This document shows, piece after piece, positions 21,131 through 30,018 of a DNA stretch of 64,000 nt. The position numbers and the translations under genes were made by a program. The notes under the pieces are model-generated. The model did not search any database, was not told where the DNA came from, and worked only from the letters and a program-made list of their open reading frames with translations. Source of the DNA: an uncultured Paracoccaceae bacterium (GTDB taxonomy: Bacteria > Pseudomonadota > Alphaproteobacteria > Rhodobacterales > Rhodobacteraceae); the NCBI GenBank assembly GCA_937924905.1, contig CALDUK010000043.1, positions 58,925 to 122,924 on the forward strand. The letters are read 5' to 3'. Numbering within the stretch: the first letter of the stretch is position 1; each line of letters begins with the position of its first letter.

Positions 21131-21621
21131 CAAGTCGTCTCTTTTCGTGGGTTTTATTGGTTATTTCGGCAATCATTTTTGCCACCACCGTCGCACGTGC
21201 TGAGACAACGCAAGACACCGTGCTGGGTTGTTTTGCCGACATTGGCGCCAGCAGCGACTGGAACCAGTGTCTGAATACCATGTTCGCGCCTTGCGCCGAT
21301 GACGAAGTCGGATCGGAGGCGCATCTGATGTGTCTGACCAGCCAGCGCAACGATTGGCAAACCACCAAATTTGCCACCGAAACCGCGCTGTTGGACCGTT
21401 TGTCAGAACCCGGCCTAGAAGAACTGTCAGGTTTGATGCTGGCCTGGCCCAAATTCGTCAAAGACAAATGCGCAGCTGTGGCCGAAAGCCGGGCTGGGAT
21501 CAGCTATGATGCAGCATCCTTGGGGTGCGAGATATCGGAACTGGCGCTTTTAACCAACGAAATGAGCGCTTGTTTGGATGGCCGATCAAACGAAGACTAT
21601 TGCCAATTGACGCCCGAGTAA
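21127..21621 (+). CDS. Exported Cys-rich protein, possibly LprI/DUF1311-like
   Basis: A 164-residue protein with a signal peptide cut near VARAE (residue 25). Eight Cys occur in the mature part (for example LGCFADIG, FAPCADD, LMCLTSQ, DKCAAVAE, LGCEISEL, SACLDG, DYCQLTPE), suiting a disulfide-rich periplasmic protein. The spacing resembles DUF1311/LprI lysozyme-inhibitor domains, but the match is loose. It is translationally coupled to the membrane-anchored protein before it. Confidence 0.7.
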   Translation: MTSRLFSWVLLVISAIIFATTVARAETTQDTVLGCFADIGASSDWNQCLNTMFAPCADDEVGSEAHLMCLTSQRNDWQTTKFATETALLDRLSEPGLEELSGLMLAWPKFVKDKCAAVAESRAGISYDAASLGCEISELALLTNEMSACLDGRSNEDYCQLTPE

Positions 21622-21703
21622 GGGTTGCCCATAGGACGCTCGGTCTGGGTCGGTGTTCGGCCGGGTGGATGAAATTGCGCGCAACGGTCCCTATTTAATT
21701 CCC

Positions 21704-22504
21704 ATGACAACGGACATCGTGCCGATCCCTTACGTTGAAACCGTCTTGCGCGAACAAGACGCCTTTCGCGCCGCACCGCCCGCGCTTTTGCCACGCACGG
21801 TGCGGTCCTTTGCCAAACCGATCAGCTTTCTGACCCATCGACTGGTGCCGGCCGAGGTTATTGAAGCGGCCATTCGCGGTGCGGATTGGGCGGCCAAAGG
21901 CTCGATCCGGGCGACGGCGCTGTCCCATGATTTCAACGACTTGCAGGCCTGCGACGACGCGGTCGCGGACGTCAGGCGCTGGGCGCTGGGGTATGCTGCG
22001 ACCAGCGGCGGGGCAGCGGGGGCGTTTGGGGCACTTGGTCTGGCCATCGATGTGCCCGCCACCATCGCTTTGGCGTTGCGCACGGTGCGGTTGACTGCGC
22101 TTTGCTATGGCTTTGGCGCCGATACCGAGCCCGAGCGTGTTTATATCCTTGATGTTCTGCAACTTGCGGGCGCCAACAGCCGGGCCGAACGCGCCCGCGC
22201 CATCGCACGTCTGGCCAAGGGGCGGGCGACGATGGAAGCCGGGGATTGGCAAAAAGTCGTGCGTCTGACGGGGCAAACCACGGGGTCTGTGGCCGCAACA
22301 CGGCGGGTGGCCGCCACGCTGGGTGTCAATCTGTCGACCCGGAAAATGGCGCAGATTGCCCCGGTCATCGGGGCTGCGGTCGGCGCGGGCGTCAATGCGG
22401 CCTTTCAAAACGATGTGACAGCCGCCGCCCGCTTTGCTTATCGGGCCCGGTGGCTTGAGGTGAACGAACGCATTCTCGAGGCGCAATCCGCCAGCCCCGA
22501 CTAG
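21704..22504 (+). CDS. EcsC family protein
   Basis: A 266-residue protein with two hydrophobic stretches (about residues 96-128, rich in Gly and Ala, and about 210-230). The layout, including AIDVPATIALALRTVRLTALCYGFG and APVIGAAVGAGVNAAF, matches EcsC-family proteins, which are membrane-associated and of unclear role. The ATG at 21704 (MTTDIVPIPYVE) fits relatives better than an upstream start at 21653. It precedes the nuo operon on the same strand, 95 bases before nuoA. Confidence 0.82.
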   Translation: MTTDIVPIPYVETVLREQDAFRAAPPALLPRTVRSFAKPISFLTHRLVPAEVIEAAIRGADWAAKGSIRATALSHDFNDLQACDDAVADVRRWALGYAATSGGAAGAFGALGLAIDVPATIALALRTVRLTALCYGFGADTEPERVYILDVLQLAGANSRAERARAIARLAKGRATMEAGDWQKVVRLTGQTTGSVAATRRVAATLGVNLSTRKMAQIAPVIGAAVGAGVNAAFQNDVTAAARFAYRARWLEVNERILEAQSASPD

Positions 22505-22536
22505 GTCTGCGCGCGCTTCTGCCTCACCCCAGCCGG

Positions 22537-22565
22537 TTGACCCTTTAAACCGACAGCATTAGGAC
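22537..22565 (+). promoter_or_regulatory. Promoter-like element before nuoA
   Basis: TTGACC (22537-22542), a 17-base spacer, and TAGGAC (22560-22565). The -35 is close to consensus and the -10 is weak, common in Rhodobacterales. It is the likely main nuo promoter, 35 bases before the GTG of nuoA. Confidence 0.5.
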
Positions 22566-22599
22566 GGTCGCAGTTGTTGCCAAGCGCGGAGACCGGTGC

Positions 22600-22965
22600 G
22601 TGGAAGATCTGCTTCGAGAATACCTGCCCATCCTGATTTTTCTTGGAATTGCCGTAGGTTTGGGGTTGGTCCTGATCCTTGCTGCCGTGATTGTCGCGCC
22701 CAAAGATGCCGATCCCGAAAAGCTGAGCGCGTATGAATGCGGGTTTAACGCATTTGATGATGCGCGCATGAAATTCGATGTCCGGTTCTATCTCGTGTCG
22801 ATCCTGTTCATCATCTTCGATCTTGAAATCGCGTTTCTGTTCCCCTGGGCCGTCGCCTTCGGAGATCTGAGCGATGTCGCGTTCTGGTCAATGATGGTGT
22901 TCCTGACGGTTCTGACGCTGGGGTTTGCCTATGAGTGGAAAAAAGGCGCGATGGAGTGGGAATGA
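22600..22965 (+). CDS. nuoA: NADH-quinone oxidoreductase subunit A
   Basis: A 121-residue complex I membrane subunit with three transmembrane helices (about 9-33, 63-88, 92-112). The conserved loop [24 protein letters not shown], between helices one and two, holds the Cys that marks the active/deactive switch in mitochondrial ND3. The start is GTG at 22600. It opens the 14-gene nuo operon. Confidence 0.97.
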   Translation: MEDLLREYLPILIFLGIAVGLGLVLILAAVIVAPKDADPEKLSAYECGFNAFDDARMKFDVRFYLVSILFIIFDLEIAFLFPWAVAFGDLSDVAFWSMMVFLTVLTLGFAYEWKKGAMEWE

Positions 22966-23041
22966 TCCCACCAATTCATTCACTTTCGTGAGGAAAAGCC
23001 GATTTTCCGAACCTTTGTCAGACCTGAGACATTCATTCCAA

Positions 23042-23070
23042 TTGACCCTTTCCACACACGGGTTTAGGTC
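23042..23070 (+). promoter_or_regulatory. Promoter-like element before nuoB
   Basis: TTGACC, a 17-base spacer, and TAGGTC, with the shared start TTGACCCTTT also seen before nuoA. It lies in a 140-base gap between nuoA and nuoB that also contains a small GGAAAA/TTTTCC hairpin (22992-23008). It may be a second, internal nuo promoter. Confidence 0.4.
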
Positions 23071-23105
23071 AATTCCCAAGCACAAAGCAGGAGGCTTGTG
23101 ACCCC

Positions 23106-23639
23106 ATGGGTGTTGCCACCACAGCCAATAACGCTGGCGTAGATATGGATGTCTCTGCGCGCGAACTGAATGCCGAGTTGCAGGACAAGGGCTTCCTTGT
23201 CACTTCGACCGACGACATAATCAACTGGGCGCGCACCGGATCGCTGCACTGGATGACGTTTGGGTTGGCCTGTTGCGCGGTGGAAATGATGCACACGGCG
23301 ATGCCGCGCTATGATATGGAACGGTTCGGAACCGCGCCGCGCGCGTCTCCGCGTCAGTCGGATTTGATGATCGTTGCGGGCACACTGACCAACAAGATGG
23401 CGCCTGCGTTGCGCAAGGTCTACGACCAGATGCCCGAGCCGCGCTATGTGATCAGCATGGGGTCCTGCGCCAATGGTGGCGGGTATTATCACTATAGTTA
23501 CAGCGTTGTACGCGGATGTGACCGGATTGTGCCGGTCGATGTCTATGTGCCCGGATGTCCGCCGACGGCCGAGGCGTTGCTTTATGGCATTCTGCAATTG
23601 CAGCGCAAAATTCGCCGCACTGGCACCATCACTCGGTAG
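23106..23639 (+). CDS. nuoB: NADH-quinone oxidoreductase subunit B
   Basis: A 177-residue peripheral subunit that binds cluster N2, the last iron-sulfur centre before quinone. The four ligands are seen as the adjacent pair C56-C57 ([10 protein letters not shown]), the Cys of MGSCANGGG and the Cys of [10 protein letters not shown]. The N-terminal 20 residues are variable. AGGAGG lies just before the start. Confidence 0.98.
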   Translation: MGVATTANNAGVDMDVSARELNAELQDKGFLVTSTDDIINWARTGSLHWMTFGLACCAVEMMHTAMPRYDMERFGTAPRASPRQSDLMIVAGTLTNKMAPALRKVYDQMPEPRYVISMGSCANGGGYYHYSYSVVRGCDRIVPVDVYVPGCPPTAEALLYGILQLQRKIRRTGTITR

Positions 23640-23650
23640 GAGACGCGCCT

Positions 23651-24262
23651 ATGTCGGAAGCTTTGCAAGAACTGGCCGCGCATATCGAAGCCAAGCGCCC
23701 GGAAAGTGTATTGAGCACTGAAATATCGTTGGGTGAGCTGACTTTACACGTCGCGCCTTCGGCGATTGCGGGGCTTGTGGAATTTCTGAAAACTGACACG
23801 AATTGCAAGTTTTCAACGCTGGTCGACATTACGGCGGTGGATCACCCGGCGCGTGAGACGCGGTTTGATTTGGTTTATCATTTCCTGTCGATGTACCGTA
23901 ACCAGCGGATTCGCCTGAAGGCGGCGGTGCGCGAGGATGAAATGGTGCCGTCTTTGACGGATGTGCATTCTTCGGCCAATTGGTTCGAGCGCGAGATTTT
24001 CGATATGTTCGGGCTTATCTTCTCGGGTCACCCGGATTTGCGCAGGATCCTGACGGATTACGGGTTTCGCGGATATCCGTTGCGCAAGGATTTCCCGACG
24101 ACGGGTTATTCCGAAGTGCGGTATGATGACGAGCAAAAACGCGTTGTTTATGAACCGGTTAGCCTGGTGCAGGAATATCGTCAATTCGACTTTATGAGCC
24201 CTTGGGAAGGTGCTCAATACGTGCTGCCGGGCGACGACAAGGCGGAAGCGGAGGCCAAGTAG
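23651..24262 (+). CDS. nuoC: NADH-quinone oxidoreductase subunit C
   Basis: A 203-residue subunit of the hydrophilic arm (30 kDa type). The conserved C-terminal signature is visible as [22 protein letters not shown] followed by [10 protein letters not shown]. NuoC and NuoD are separate genes here, unlike the fused nuoCD of Escherichia coli. ATG 23651 gives normal length and follows TAGGAGA. Confidence 0.97.
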   Translation: MSEALQELAAHIEAKRPESVLSTEISLGELTLHVAPSAIAGLVEFLKTDTNCKFSTLVDITAVDHPARETRFDLVYHFLSMYRNQRIRLKAAVREDEMVPSLTDVHSSANWFEREIFDMFGLIFSGHPDLRRILTDYGFRGYPLRKDFPTTGYSEVRYDDEQKRVVYEPVSLVQEYRQFDFMSPWEGAQYVLPGDDKAEAEAK

Positions 24263-24264
24263 CG

Positions 24265-24447
24265 ATGGGCGTCAGTCCTCTTTGGCTTCTGATTGTTGCG
24301 GTGCTGACGGTTGTTCCGTTCTGGAAGCTTTTGCCGCGCTATGGGATTTCGAAATACTATGCCTGTCTGGCGGTGATGCCTGCTATTGCCTTGGTTTTGC
24401 TTTGGATTATCGCATTCAAGGACGACCTTGACGGGGTGGACGCATGA
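24265..24447 (+). CDS. Small membrane protein between nuoC and the sulfotransferase
   Basis: A 60-residue protein with two hydrophobic segments (about residues 5-19 and 31-49) separated by KLLPRYGISKYYACL. It starts two bases after nuoC and its TGA overlaps the ATG of the sulfotransferase, so it is translated as part of the nuo message. The composition resembles small subunits of membrane complexes. I recognise no named family. Confidence 0.75.
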   Translation: MGVSPLWLLIVAVLTVVPFWKLLPRYGISKYYACLAVMPAIALVLLWIIAFKDDLDGVDA

Positions 24448-25313
24448 GCGTGGTGTTCCTGTGTGTCGGGGCCGCGAAAGCGGGGACAAGTTGGCTGCAT
24501 GCGCAGCTTTCCAACCATCCTGAATGCCACTTCCGCACACTTAAAGAATTGCATTATTTCAATGCCTTGGAAGACGGCAAGCTGAACCGTGAGCTGCGGA
24601 AACACCGTGACCAACAAGCCGCTGTCCTGGACCGTGTGGCCCGCCGGGCCGATGGGCCGTCGGATGCGCAAATTCAGCGGCTGGCTGATCGTGGGGCCTG
24701 GTTGGATGTTCTGGAGCGCCGGGGCGAGGATTTGGAGGCCTATCTGGCCTATCTGCATGCGGGGCAGGAGACGCGGAAAGTGGTGGGCGAAATGACACCG
24801 GCATATGCGTTGCTGCCCGCCGAACGTCTTGAAAAGATGGCGAAAATGGCCCCGGACGTGCGGTTTCTATACCTGTTGCGCGACCCGGTTGAGCGGCTTT
24901 GGAGCCATGTGCGTATGATGGCGGGACGCCGTGCTGATGATGGTGTTGTCACTGCGAAAAGCTCGGCCCATATTCTGGAGCGTACTTTGCATGGTGCGGA
25001 AGATCAGATTGCCATGCGGTCTGATTATGCCAGCGCAATCAATAAGTTGGCGGCGTCCGTGCCGCGTGCCAAGGTTATTTTCGAGGTGTTTGAAGACGTT
25101 GTGGCAGGCGACGGGTTGAACCGGATTTGCGATTTTCTGGGCATTTCACGCATGAAACCCGATTCGGCCCCGATTCACGCTGGGCAGACGCTGGAAATGA
25201 CGCCAAAACAACGCGAGATGTCGCGGAAATGGCTTGAAAACCAATATGTTGCGGCACAAGCCGCGTTGGGCCGCATGCCCGCTGCCTGGGCCCATGGAGG
25301 TGTATCGACATGA
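24444..25313 (+). CDS. Sulfotransferase inside the nuo operon
   Basis: A 289-residue PAPS-dependent sulfotransferase. The 5'-phosphosulfate loop is [15 protein letters not shown] (about residues 8-22) and the 3'-phosphate motif is [16 protein letters not shown] (about 144-159), the pattern of the heparan-sulfate N-sulfotransferase-like family. The catalytic His/Glu region [13 protein letters not shown] follows the loop. It overlaps both neighbours by ATGA and so is translated between the small membrane protein and nuoD. The acceptor is unknown; a link to complex I is not evident from function. Confidence 0.9.
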   Translation: MSVVFLCVGAAKAGTSWLHAQLSNHPECHFRTLKELHYFNALEDGKLNRELRKHRDQQAAVLDRVARRADGPSDAQIQRLADRGAWLDVLERRGEDLEAYLAYLHAGQETRKVVGEMTPAYALLPAERLEKMAKMAPDVRFLYLLRDPVERLWSHVRMMAGRRADDGVVTAKSSAHILERTLHGAEDQIAMRSDYASAINKLAASVPRAKVIFEVFEDVVAGDGLNRICDFLGISRMKPDSAPIHAGQTLEMTPKQREMSRKWLENQYVAAQAALGRMPAAWAHGGVST

Positions 25314-26527
25314 TGGACGGAAGTTTTGAAGACGCGCTGACCGGCGAACAGAGGATCCGAAATTTTAACATCAACTTCGGCCCGCAGCACCCTGCGGCGC
25401 ATGGTGTGTTGCGGCTGGTTCTGGAACTGGATGGCGAGATTGTTGAACGCTGTGATCCGCATATCGGGCTTTTGCACCGCGGTACAGAAAAGCTAATGGA
25501 AAGCAGGACTTACCTGCAAAACCTGCCCTATTTTGACCGGCTGGATTACGTGGCCCCAATGAACCAGGAACACGTCTGGTGCCTGGCTATTGAGAAGCTG
25601 ACAGGCACCGAAGTGCCGCGCCGTGCCAGCCTGATCCGGGTGCTTTATTCCGAGATCGGACGCATCCTTAACCATTTATTGAACGTTACAACGCAAGCTA
25701 TGGATGTTGGTGCTTTGACCCCGCCGCTTTGGGGGTTTGAAGAGCGTGAAAAATTGATGGTGTTCTACGAGCGTGCTTGTGGGGCCCGGTTACATGCGGC
25801 TTATTTCCGACCAGGTGGCGTCCATCAGGACCTGCCCTCTGGTCTTATTGACGATATTGAAACCTGGGCGAAAGCGTTTCCCCGGGTTCTTGAGGATATC
25901 GACGGGCTGCTGACGGAAAACCGCATCTTTAAACAGCGCAATGTCGACATCTGCGTTGTGTCCGAAGAAGAAGCTTTGGACTGGGGTTTTTCGGGTGTGA
26001 TGGTGCGCGGATCGGGCATGGCCTGGGACCTGCGCCGTGCGCAGCCCTATGAATGCTATGACGAGTTTGATTTTCAGATTCCGGTCGGGAAAAACGGCGA
26101 TTGCTATGACCGGTATCTGTGCCGCATGGCCGAGATGCGCGAAAGCCTGAAGATCATTCATCAGGCGATTGAAAAACTGCGCGCACCGGACGGGCAGGGC
26201 GATGTGCTGGCGCGCGGCAAGCTGACGCCGCCGACGCGAAGTGACATGAAAACTTCGATGGAAGCGCTGATCCATCATTTCAAATTGTACACCGAAGGCT
26301 TTCATGTGCCGGCAGGCGAGATTTACGCCGCCGTCGAAGCGCCGAAAGGCGAGTTTGGTGTGTATCTGGTGTCGGATGGGTCGAACAAACCTTACCGCGT
26401 CAAAATCCGCGCACCGGGGTATCTGCATTTGCAGGCCATGGATCACGTCGCCACGGGTCACCAACTGGCCGATGTCAGTGCGATCATCGGGACGATGGAT
26501 ATCGTGTTCGGGGAAGTGGATCGGTGA
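25310..26527 (+). CDS. nuoD: NADH-quinone oxidoreductase subunit D
   Basis: A 405-residue (49 kDa type) subunit forming the quinone site with NuoB. The conserved [21 protein letters not shown] and [12 protein letters not shown] lie at the start, with the quinone-headgroup His in the first. The C-terminus DIVFGEVDR is complete. The start is ATG 25310 or 25313; the first overlaps the sulfotransferase stop. Confidence 0.98.
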   Translation: MMDGSFEDALTGEQRIRNFNINFGPQHPAAHGVLRLVLELDGEIVERCDPHIGLLHRGTEKLMESRTYLQNLPYFDRLDYVAPMNQEHVWCLAIEKLTGTEVPRRASLIRVLYSEIGRILNHLLNVTTQAMDVGALTPPLWGFEEREKLMVFYERACGARLHAAYFRPGGVHQDLPSGLIDDIETWAKAFPRVLEDIDGLLTENRIFKQRNVDICVVSEEEALDWGFSGVMVRGSGMAWDLRRAQPYECYDEFDFQIPVGKNGDCYDRYLCRMAEMRESLKIIHQAIEKLRAPDGQGDVLARGKLTPPTRSDMKTSMEALIHHFKLYTEGFHVPAGEIYAAVEAPKGEFGVYLVSDGSNKPYRVKIRAPGYLHLQAMDHVATGHQLADVSAIIGTMDIVFGEVDR

Positions 26528-26874
26528 GCTGGCTTCAAAAGGCCCTGTTGTTTCTGACGTTTGGGTCGCTTGTCTTGATGGCCTATCGGACGTTTTCGCA
26601 AGGGGCCGCTGCGCAGGGTCATCGCGCCCAGCAGTTTGATGGCATTCTGGCCGGTCGTTATGCGTTTATGGCGTTTGCCTTTGTGTGCGCTGCCCTGTCC
26701 GGATTGACCTGGATGATTTTGTCTATGCTTGCTGCTTTGGCGGCTGTCGCGTTTTGGGATGCTTATGTTTACGCGCAGGCGACTGAGGAGACGGATGTGC
26801 ATGTTTTTGCCGGTGCTCTCGCATCCGGGGCGTTTGTTTTGTATGGTCTGACAGCCGTGTTCTGGAAGGGGTGA
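26524..26874 (+). CDS. Small membrane protein after nuoD
   Basis: A 116-residue protein with about four hydrophobic segments (near residues 7-22, 44-62, 63-84 and 96-113). The GTG start overlaps the nuoD stop (GTGA), so it is coupled to nuoD. It has no recognisable family; position and overlap suggest it belongs to the nuo transcript, like the unidentified frames described in the Rhodobacter capsulatus nuo operon. Confidence 0.75.
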   Translation: MSWLQKALLFLTFGSLVLMAYRTFSQGAAAQGHRAQQFDGILAGRYAFMAFAFVCAALSGLTWMILSMLAALAAVAFWDAYVYAQATEETDVHVFAGALASGAFVLYGLTAVFWKG

Positions 26875-26996
26875 CTTTATGCTGCTTTGCCTTTCCGACA
26901 GACCTGTTTGCCGTGGCCGCGCGCCCGGTGATGCGGTTTGGCCATTTGGCGCAGGCGACGCACGTTCAATTTTCATTATTTGTGGTGGGGTAACAC

Positions 26997-27419
26997 ATGA
27001 TCTGGACTTTTGATTTTCTGATGGAGGCGGTGCCAAGTTTGGCCGCTGTTCTGCTGCTTTTTTATATCGGTCGTTCACGCTATGGCGTGTCGAAATTCCA
27101 ACGGTTTCTGGTTTCGATTGGCGTCAAACAGACGGTGCTGTCCGAAGAGATTGAGGAATGGGTGGCTCAGTCAGCGTCGATGAGCCTGGAAGACAACCAG
27201 GAGAGCCTGAAGTATTTCAATGGCCGTATTCGCCAGGAATCCTTTGAAGCCGCCAAAGAAGCCGGTGAAGCCGACCCGGCGTCGCGGATCGGGTTGCGGT
27301 CGATCGGCCGAAGCCTTTTCGACGGCATCGCGTTTGTCGCCGGGGTGGTTGCGATTTCGATGCAGGGCCCGGAACTGGTGTCGCTTTTTCAAACTGCTGC
27401 TGCCGGGTTGGGCAATTGA
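26997..27419 (+). CDS. Hypothetical protein with two membrane segments, before nuoE
   Basis: A 140-residue protein with hydrophobic ends (about residues 8-24 and 108-134) and a charged middle (SEEIEEWVAQSASMSLEDNQ). I recognise no family. It sits 122 bases after the preceding membrane protein and 48 bases before nuoE. GTGGGG lies before its ATG. Confidence 0.7.
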   Translation: MIWTFDFLMEAVPSLAAVLLLFYIGRSRYGVSKFQRFLVSIGVKQTVLSEEIEEWVAQSASMSLEDNQESLKYFNGRIRQESFEAAKEAGEADPASRIGLRSIGRSLFDGIAFVAGVVAISMQGPELVSLFQTAAAGLGN

Positions 27420-27467
27420 TGCGCCTTGACCCTGATCTTCTTCAACAACGCTGACCGGACGTGATCG

Positions 27468-28574
27468 ATGCTTCGCAGACTACATTCTGACCAACCGACG
27501 AGTTTTGCTTTTACCCCTGCCAACAAGGCCTGGGCCGAAGCTCAGATCACCAAATACCCGGAAGGCCGTCAGCAGTCGGCGGTGATCCCGCTGCTGTGGC
27601 GGGCGCAAGAACAGGAAGGTTGGGTCAGCCGGGCAGCGATCGAAGACGTCGCGGCGATGTTGGGGATGGCGTATATCCGCGTGCTGGAAGTGGCGACGTT
27701 CTATTTCATGTTCCAGCTTCAGCCCACCGGATCGGTCGCGAATATCCAGATCTGCGGAACGACATCCTGCATGATTTGCGGGGCCGAGGATTTGGTGGCG
27801 GTCTGTAAGGAAAAGATTGCCGAGACGCCGCACAGCCTGTCGGCAGATGGCAAGTTTACCTGGGAAGAAGTCGAATGTCTTGGTGCCTGTGCCAATGCGC
27901 CGATGGCGCAGATCGGGAAGGACTACTACGAAGATCTGACGGTCGAGCGGTTCAGCGAGATCATCGACGAACTGGCAGCGGGCAAAGTGCCGGTGCCGGG
28001 GCCGCAGGCCGGGCGGTATGCGGCGGAACCTGCGGGTGATTTGACAAGTCTGACGGCCTATGAGGCCGGGAAAGACGACTATAACGCCAGTGTGCGTCTG
28101 GCGGTTGATATCGGTGATACGGTCAAGCGGATTGACGGAACCGAGGTGCCGACGACCACGCCCTGGCTGGGTGGGGCCGCTCGGCCTGCGGCCGTTGCGC
28201 CGAAGCCTGCGCCCCAGTCGGTCACGCCGAAACCGGTGGCGGCCAAGGCGGCTGCGCCCGCGCCCGAACCCGTGCCTGTTGGTGACGGCACACGGCCTGC
28301 CAGTCTGGATGGACCGCGCGGTGGCAAGGCCGATGATCTGAAACAAATCAAGGGCATTGGTCCCAAGCTGGAAAAGCTGTGCAACCGCTTGGGGTTCTGG
28401 CATTTCGATCAGATTGCGGCCTGGACGGCGGATGAAGTGGCGTGGGTCGACGCCAATCTGGAAGGGTTCAAGGGCCGCGTGACGCGCGACACTTGGGTCG
28501 AACAGGCGGGCGTTTTGGCGTCGGGCGGCGCGACTGCGTTTTCAAAACGCGTGGATGACGGCGACGTATACTGA
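27468..28574 (+). CDS. nuoE: NADH-quinone oxidoreductase subunit E with HhH-like tail
   Basis: A 368-residue form of the 24 kDa subunit, about twice normal length. The thioredoxin-like domain (1-175) carries the 2Fe-2S ligands C96, C101, C137 and C141 ([10 protein letters not shown] and CLGACANAP). Beyond about residue 240 there is an Ala/Pro/Lys linker and then, from about 283 to the end, the domain with [17 protein letters not shown], like that on L21 and nearly the same as that of the next gene. The extension is not needed for iron-sulfur binding in known NuoE proteins; its role is unknown. Confidence 0.95.
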   Translation: MLRRLHSDQPTSFAFTPANKAWAEAQITKYPEGRQQSAVIPLLWRAQEQEGWVSRAAIEDVAAMLGMAYIRVLEVATFYFMFQLQPTGSVANIQICGTTSCMICGAEDLVAVCKEKIAETPHSLSADGKFTWEEVECLGACANAPMAQIGKDYYEDLTVERFSEIIDELAAGKVPVPGPQAGRYAAEPAGDLTSLTAYEAGKDDYNASVRLAVDIGDTVKRIDGTEVPTTTPWLGGAARPAAVAPKPAPQSVTPKPVAAKAAAPAPEPVPVGDGTRPASLDGPRGGKADDLKQIKGIGPKLEKLCNRLGFWHFDQIAAWTADEVAWVDANLEGFKGRVTRDTWVEQAGVLASGGATAFSKRVDDGDVY

Positions 28575-28655
28575 CGCTTTTTGTCAATTGTTCCCCTTGA
28601 TTGACGGCACTTCATCTTGCAGTGTCGCTTGCAAGCACTTGGGAGGCAAAGACTA

Positions 28656-29573
28656 ATGTCCACAAAACATTCGCTTAGTTCGTTCGGAATGGTCGCAGTA
28701 TTTGCGGCTGTTGTTTTCGTTGTCGCCTTCGCCCTGCTGCTGATGATCGGCGGTTATGGCGTTATAGCGTCCTTTTTCATGGCGGCTTTGATCGCTTTTC
28801 TTGCAGCAATCGTGCTGTTTCTTGGGCTGGGCAATCCGGCGTCCCAGACTGAGCCTTTGAACCGATCAGGCACAGCGGGCACTGCGTCTGCGACAGGCAG
28901 CACGGTGGCTGCGGGTGCAGCTGGTGCGGCGGCGGTGGCTGGCGCGGGTGCGGCAGCGGCAAGCGCGCCGGACAATGGTGCGGCGGAACGTGCAGCGGCG
29001 GCCAAGCGCGCAGAAGCTGAACAAGCGGCACGTCAGGCGGCTGATGAGGCGCGGGCGAAAGCGGCGGCTGATGAAGATGCGGCGCGCAAAGCGGCTGCGG
29101 CAGCCGAGGCTGAGGCCAAGCGCAAGGCTGAGATGGACGCGGCACGTGCCAAGGCAGAAGCCGAGGCGAAGGCTGCGGAAAAGGCAGAAGCGGCCCGGCG
29201 GGCAGCAGAAGCGTCTGCACCCGCAGCTGACGCGGGCGGCATCCCCGATTACGACGGCGACGGCAAGCTGGAAGGCGTCAATGAAGGGTCGCGGCCTGTG
29301 GGTCTGGATGGCCCGCGTGGTGGCAAGGCCGACGATCTGAAACAGATCAAAGGCATTGGCCCCAAGTTGGAGAAGCTGTGCAATTCGCTTGGGTTTTGGC
29401 ATTTCGATCAGGTGGCTGCCTGGACCGGTGACGAGGTTGCGTGGGTTGATGCCAACCTGCAGGGCTTCAAAGGCCGGGTGACACGCGACACTTGGGTGGA
29501 ACAAGCCAAAGTTCTGGCCCGTGGCGGAGAGACCGAGTTCTCGAAGCGGGTCGAGGGCGGCGACGTCTACTGA
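28656..29573 (+). CDS. Membrane-anchored Ala-rich coiled-coil protein with HhH-like tail
   Basis: A 305-residue protein. Two hydrophobic segments lie at about residues 8-32 and 33-55, followed by an Ala/Gly stretch, a long Ala/Lys/Glu/Arg-rich helix (about 110-185) likely to be a coiled coil, and a C-terminal domain from about 213 that is 81 of 94 residues identical to the NuoE tail. GGGAGG nine bases before the ATG supports the start. It lies between nuoE and nuoF. The function is unknown; it could bind complex I or nucleic acid through the tail domain. Confidence 0.85.
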   Translation: MSTKHSLSSFGMVAVFAAVVFVVAFALLLMIGGYGVIASFFMAALIAFLAAIVLFLGLGNPASQTEPLNRSGTAGTASATGSTVAAGAAGAAAVAGAGAAAASAPDNGAAERAAAAKRAEAEQAARQAADEARAKAAADEDAARKAAAAAEAEAKRKAEMDAARAKAEAEAKAAEKAEAARRAAEASAPAADAGGIPDYDGDGKLEGVNEGSRPVGLDGPRGGKADDLKQIKGIGPKLEKLCNSLGFWHFDQVAAWTGDEVAWVDANLQGFKGRVTRDTWVEQAKVLARGGETEFSKRVEGGDVY

Positions 29574-29587
29574 CGATTGTTGACAAT

Positions 29588-29613
29588 TTTGGGAACCTTT
29601 CGGGGTTCCCAAA
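29588..29613 (+). terminator. Hairpin after the HhH-tail gene
   Basis: A 10-base-pair stem, TTTGGGAACC with GGTTCCCAAA, around the loop TTTCGG. No T-run follows, so it may be a processing or attenuation site within the nuo message rather than a full terminator. Confidence 0.5.
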
Positions 29614-29732
29614 CATTAACGTTTCGGTAACATAATTGAGCGAGACCAGATCTTGCCCGATAATCTGCTTGGCACTGGGCAGGGAATCTGTACCAGCAAA
29701 GTATGACACGGCGTCTTTATTGTGGAACGGCA

Positions 29733-29966
29733 ATGGACGAACAGACCGAAATAGACAAAGACCTTGCGCGCCATGCGCGTTTGATTTCGCTTGTGATCGC
29801 GGCGACGATGATCCTTTGGATGTTGTCGCAATGGATTGGGGGCCGCGTAGGGTTGCCCGATCAGTATGTTTTTCTCTTTGATCTTTTTGCGCTTGCGGGT
29901 TTCCTCTGGGCGTTAATCGTGACATTTCAGTTGTGGCGGAAACGCCGGGAATTGGGAAAAGATTAA
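29733..29966 (+). CDS. Small membrane protein before nuoF (DUF5337-like)
   Basis: A 77-residue protein with two hydrophobic segments (about residues 16-36 and 44-66), an acidic start (MDEQTEIDKDLARHARL) and a basic end (WRKRRELGKD). It resembles the small DUF5337 proteins of Rhodobacterales as I remember them. An in-frame ATG at 29703 would add 10 residues, but GGAACGG just before 29733 favours the later start. Confidence 0.75.
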   Translation: MDEQTEIDKDLARHARLISLVIAATMILWMLSQWIGGRVGLPDQYVFLFDLFALAGFLWALIVTFQLWRKRRELGKD

Positions 29967-30018
29967 CGCAGCGCTTCGCCCCCTGTGAGAGGCGCGCGGA
30001 CAGTTAGGGAACAGGCTG

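Noticed and set aside
22992..23008. GGAAAA-GCCGA-TTTTCC hairpin between nuoA and nuoB
   Set aside because: Short A-T-rich stem with no T-run; not enough to call a terminator inside the operon.
26880..27014. A 44-codon frame after the membrane protein that follows nuoD
   Set aside because: Composition is random-looking, it overlaps the next gene by 18 bases, and codon use does not match neighbours.
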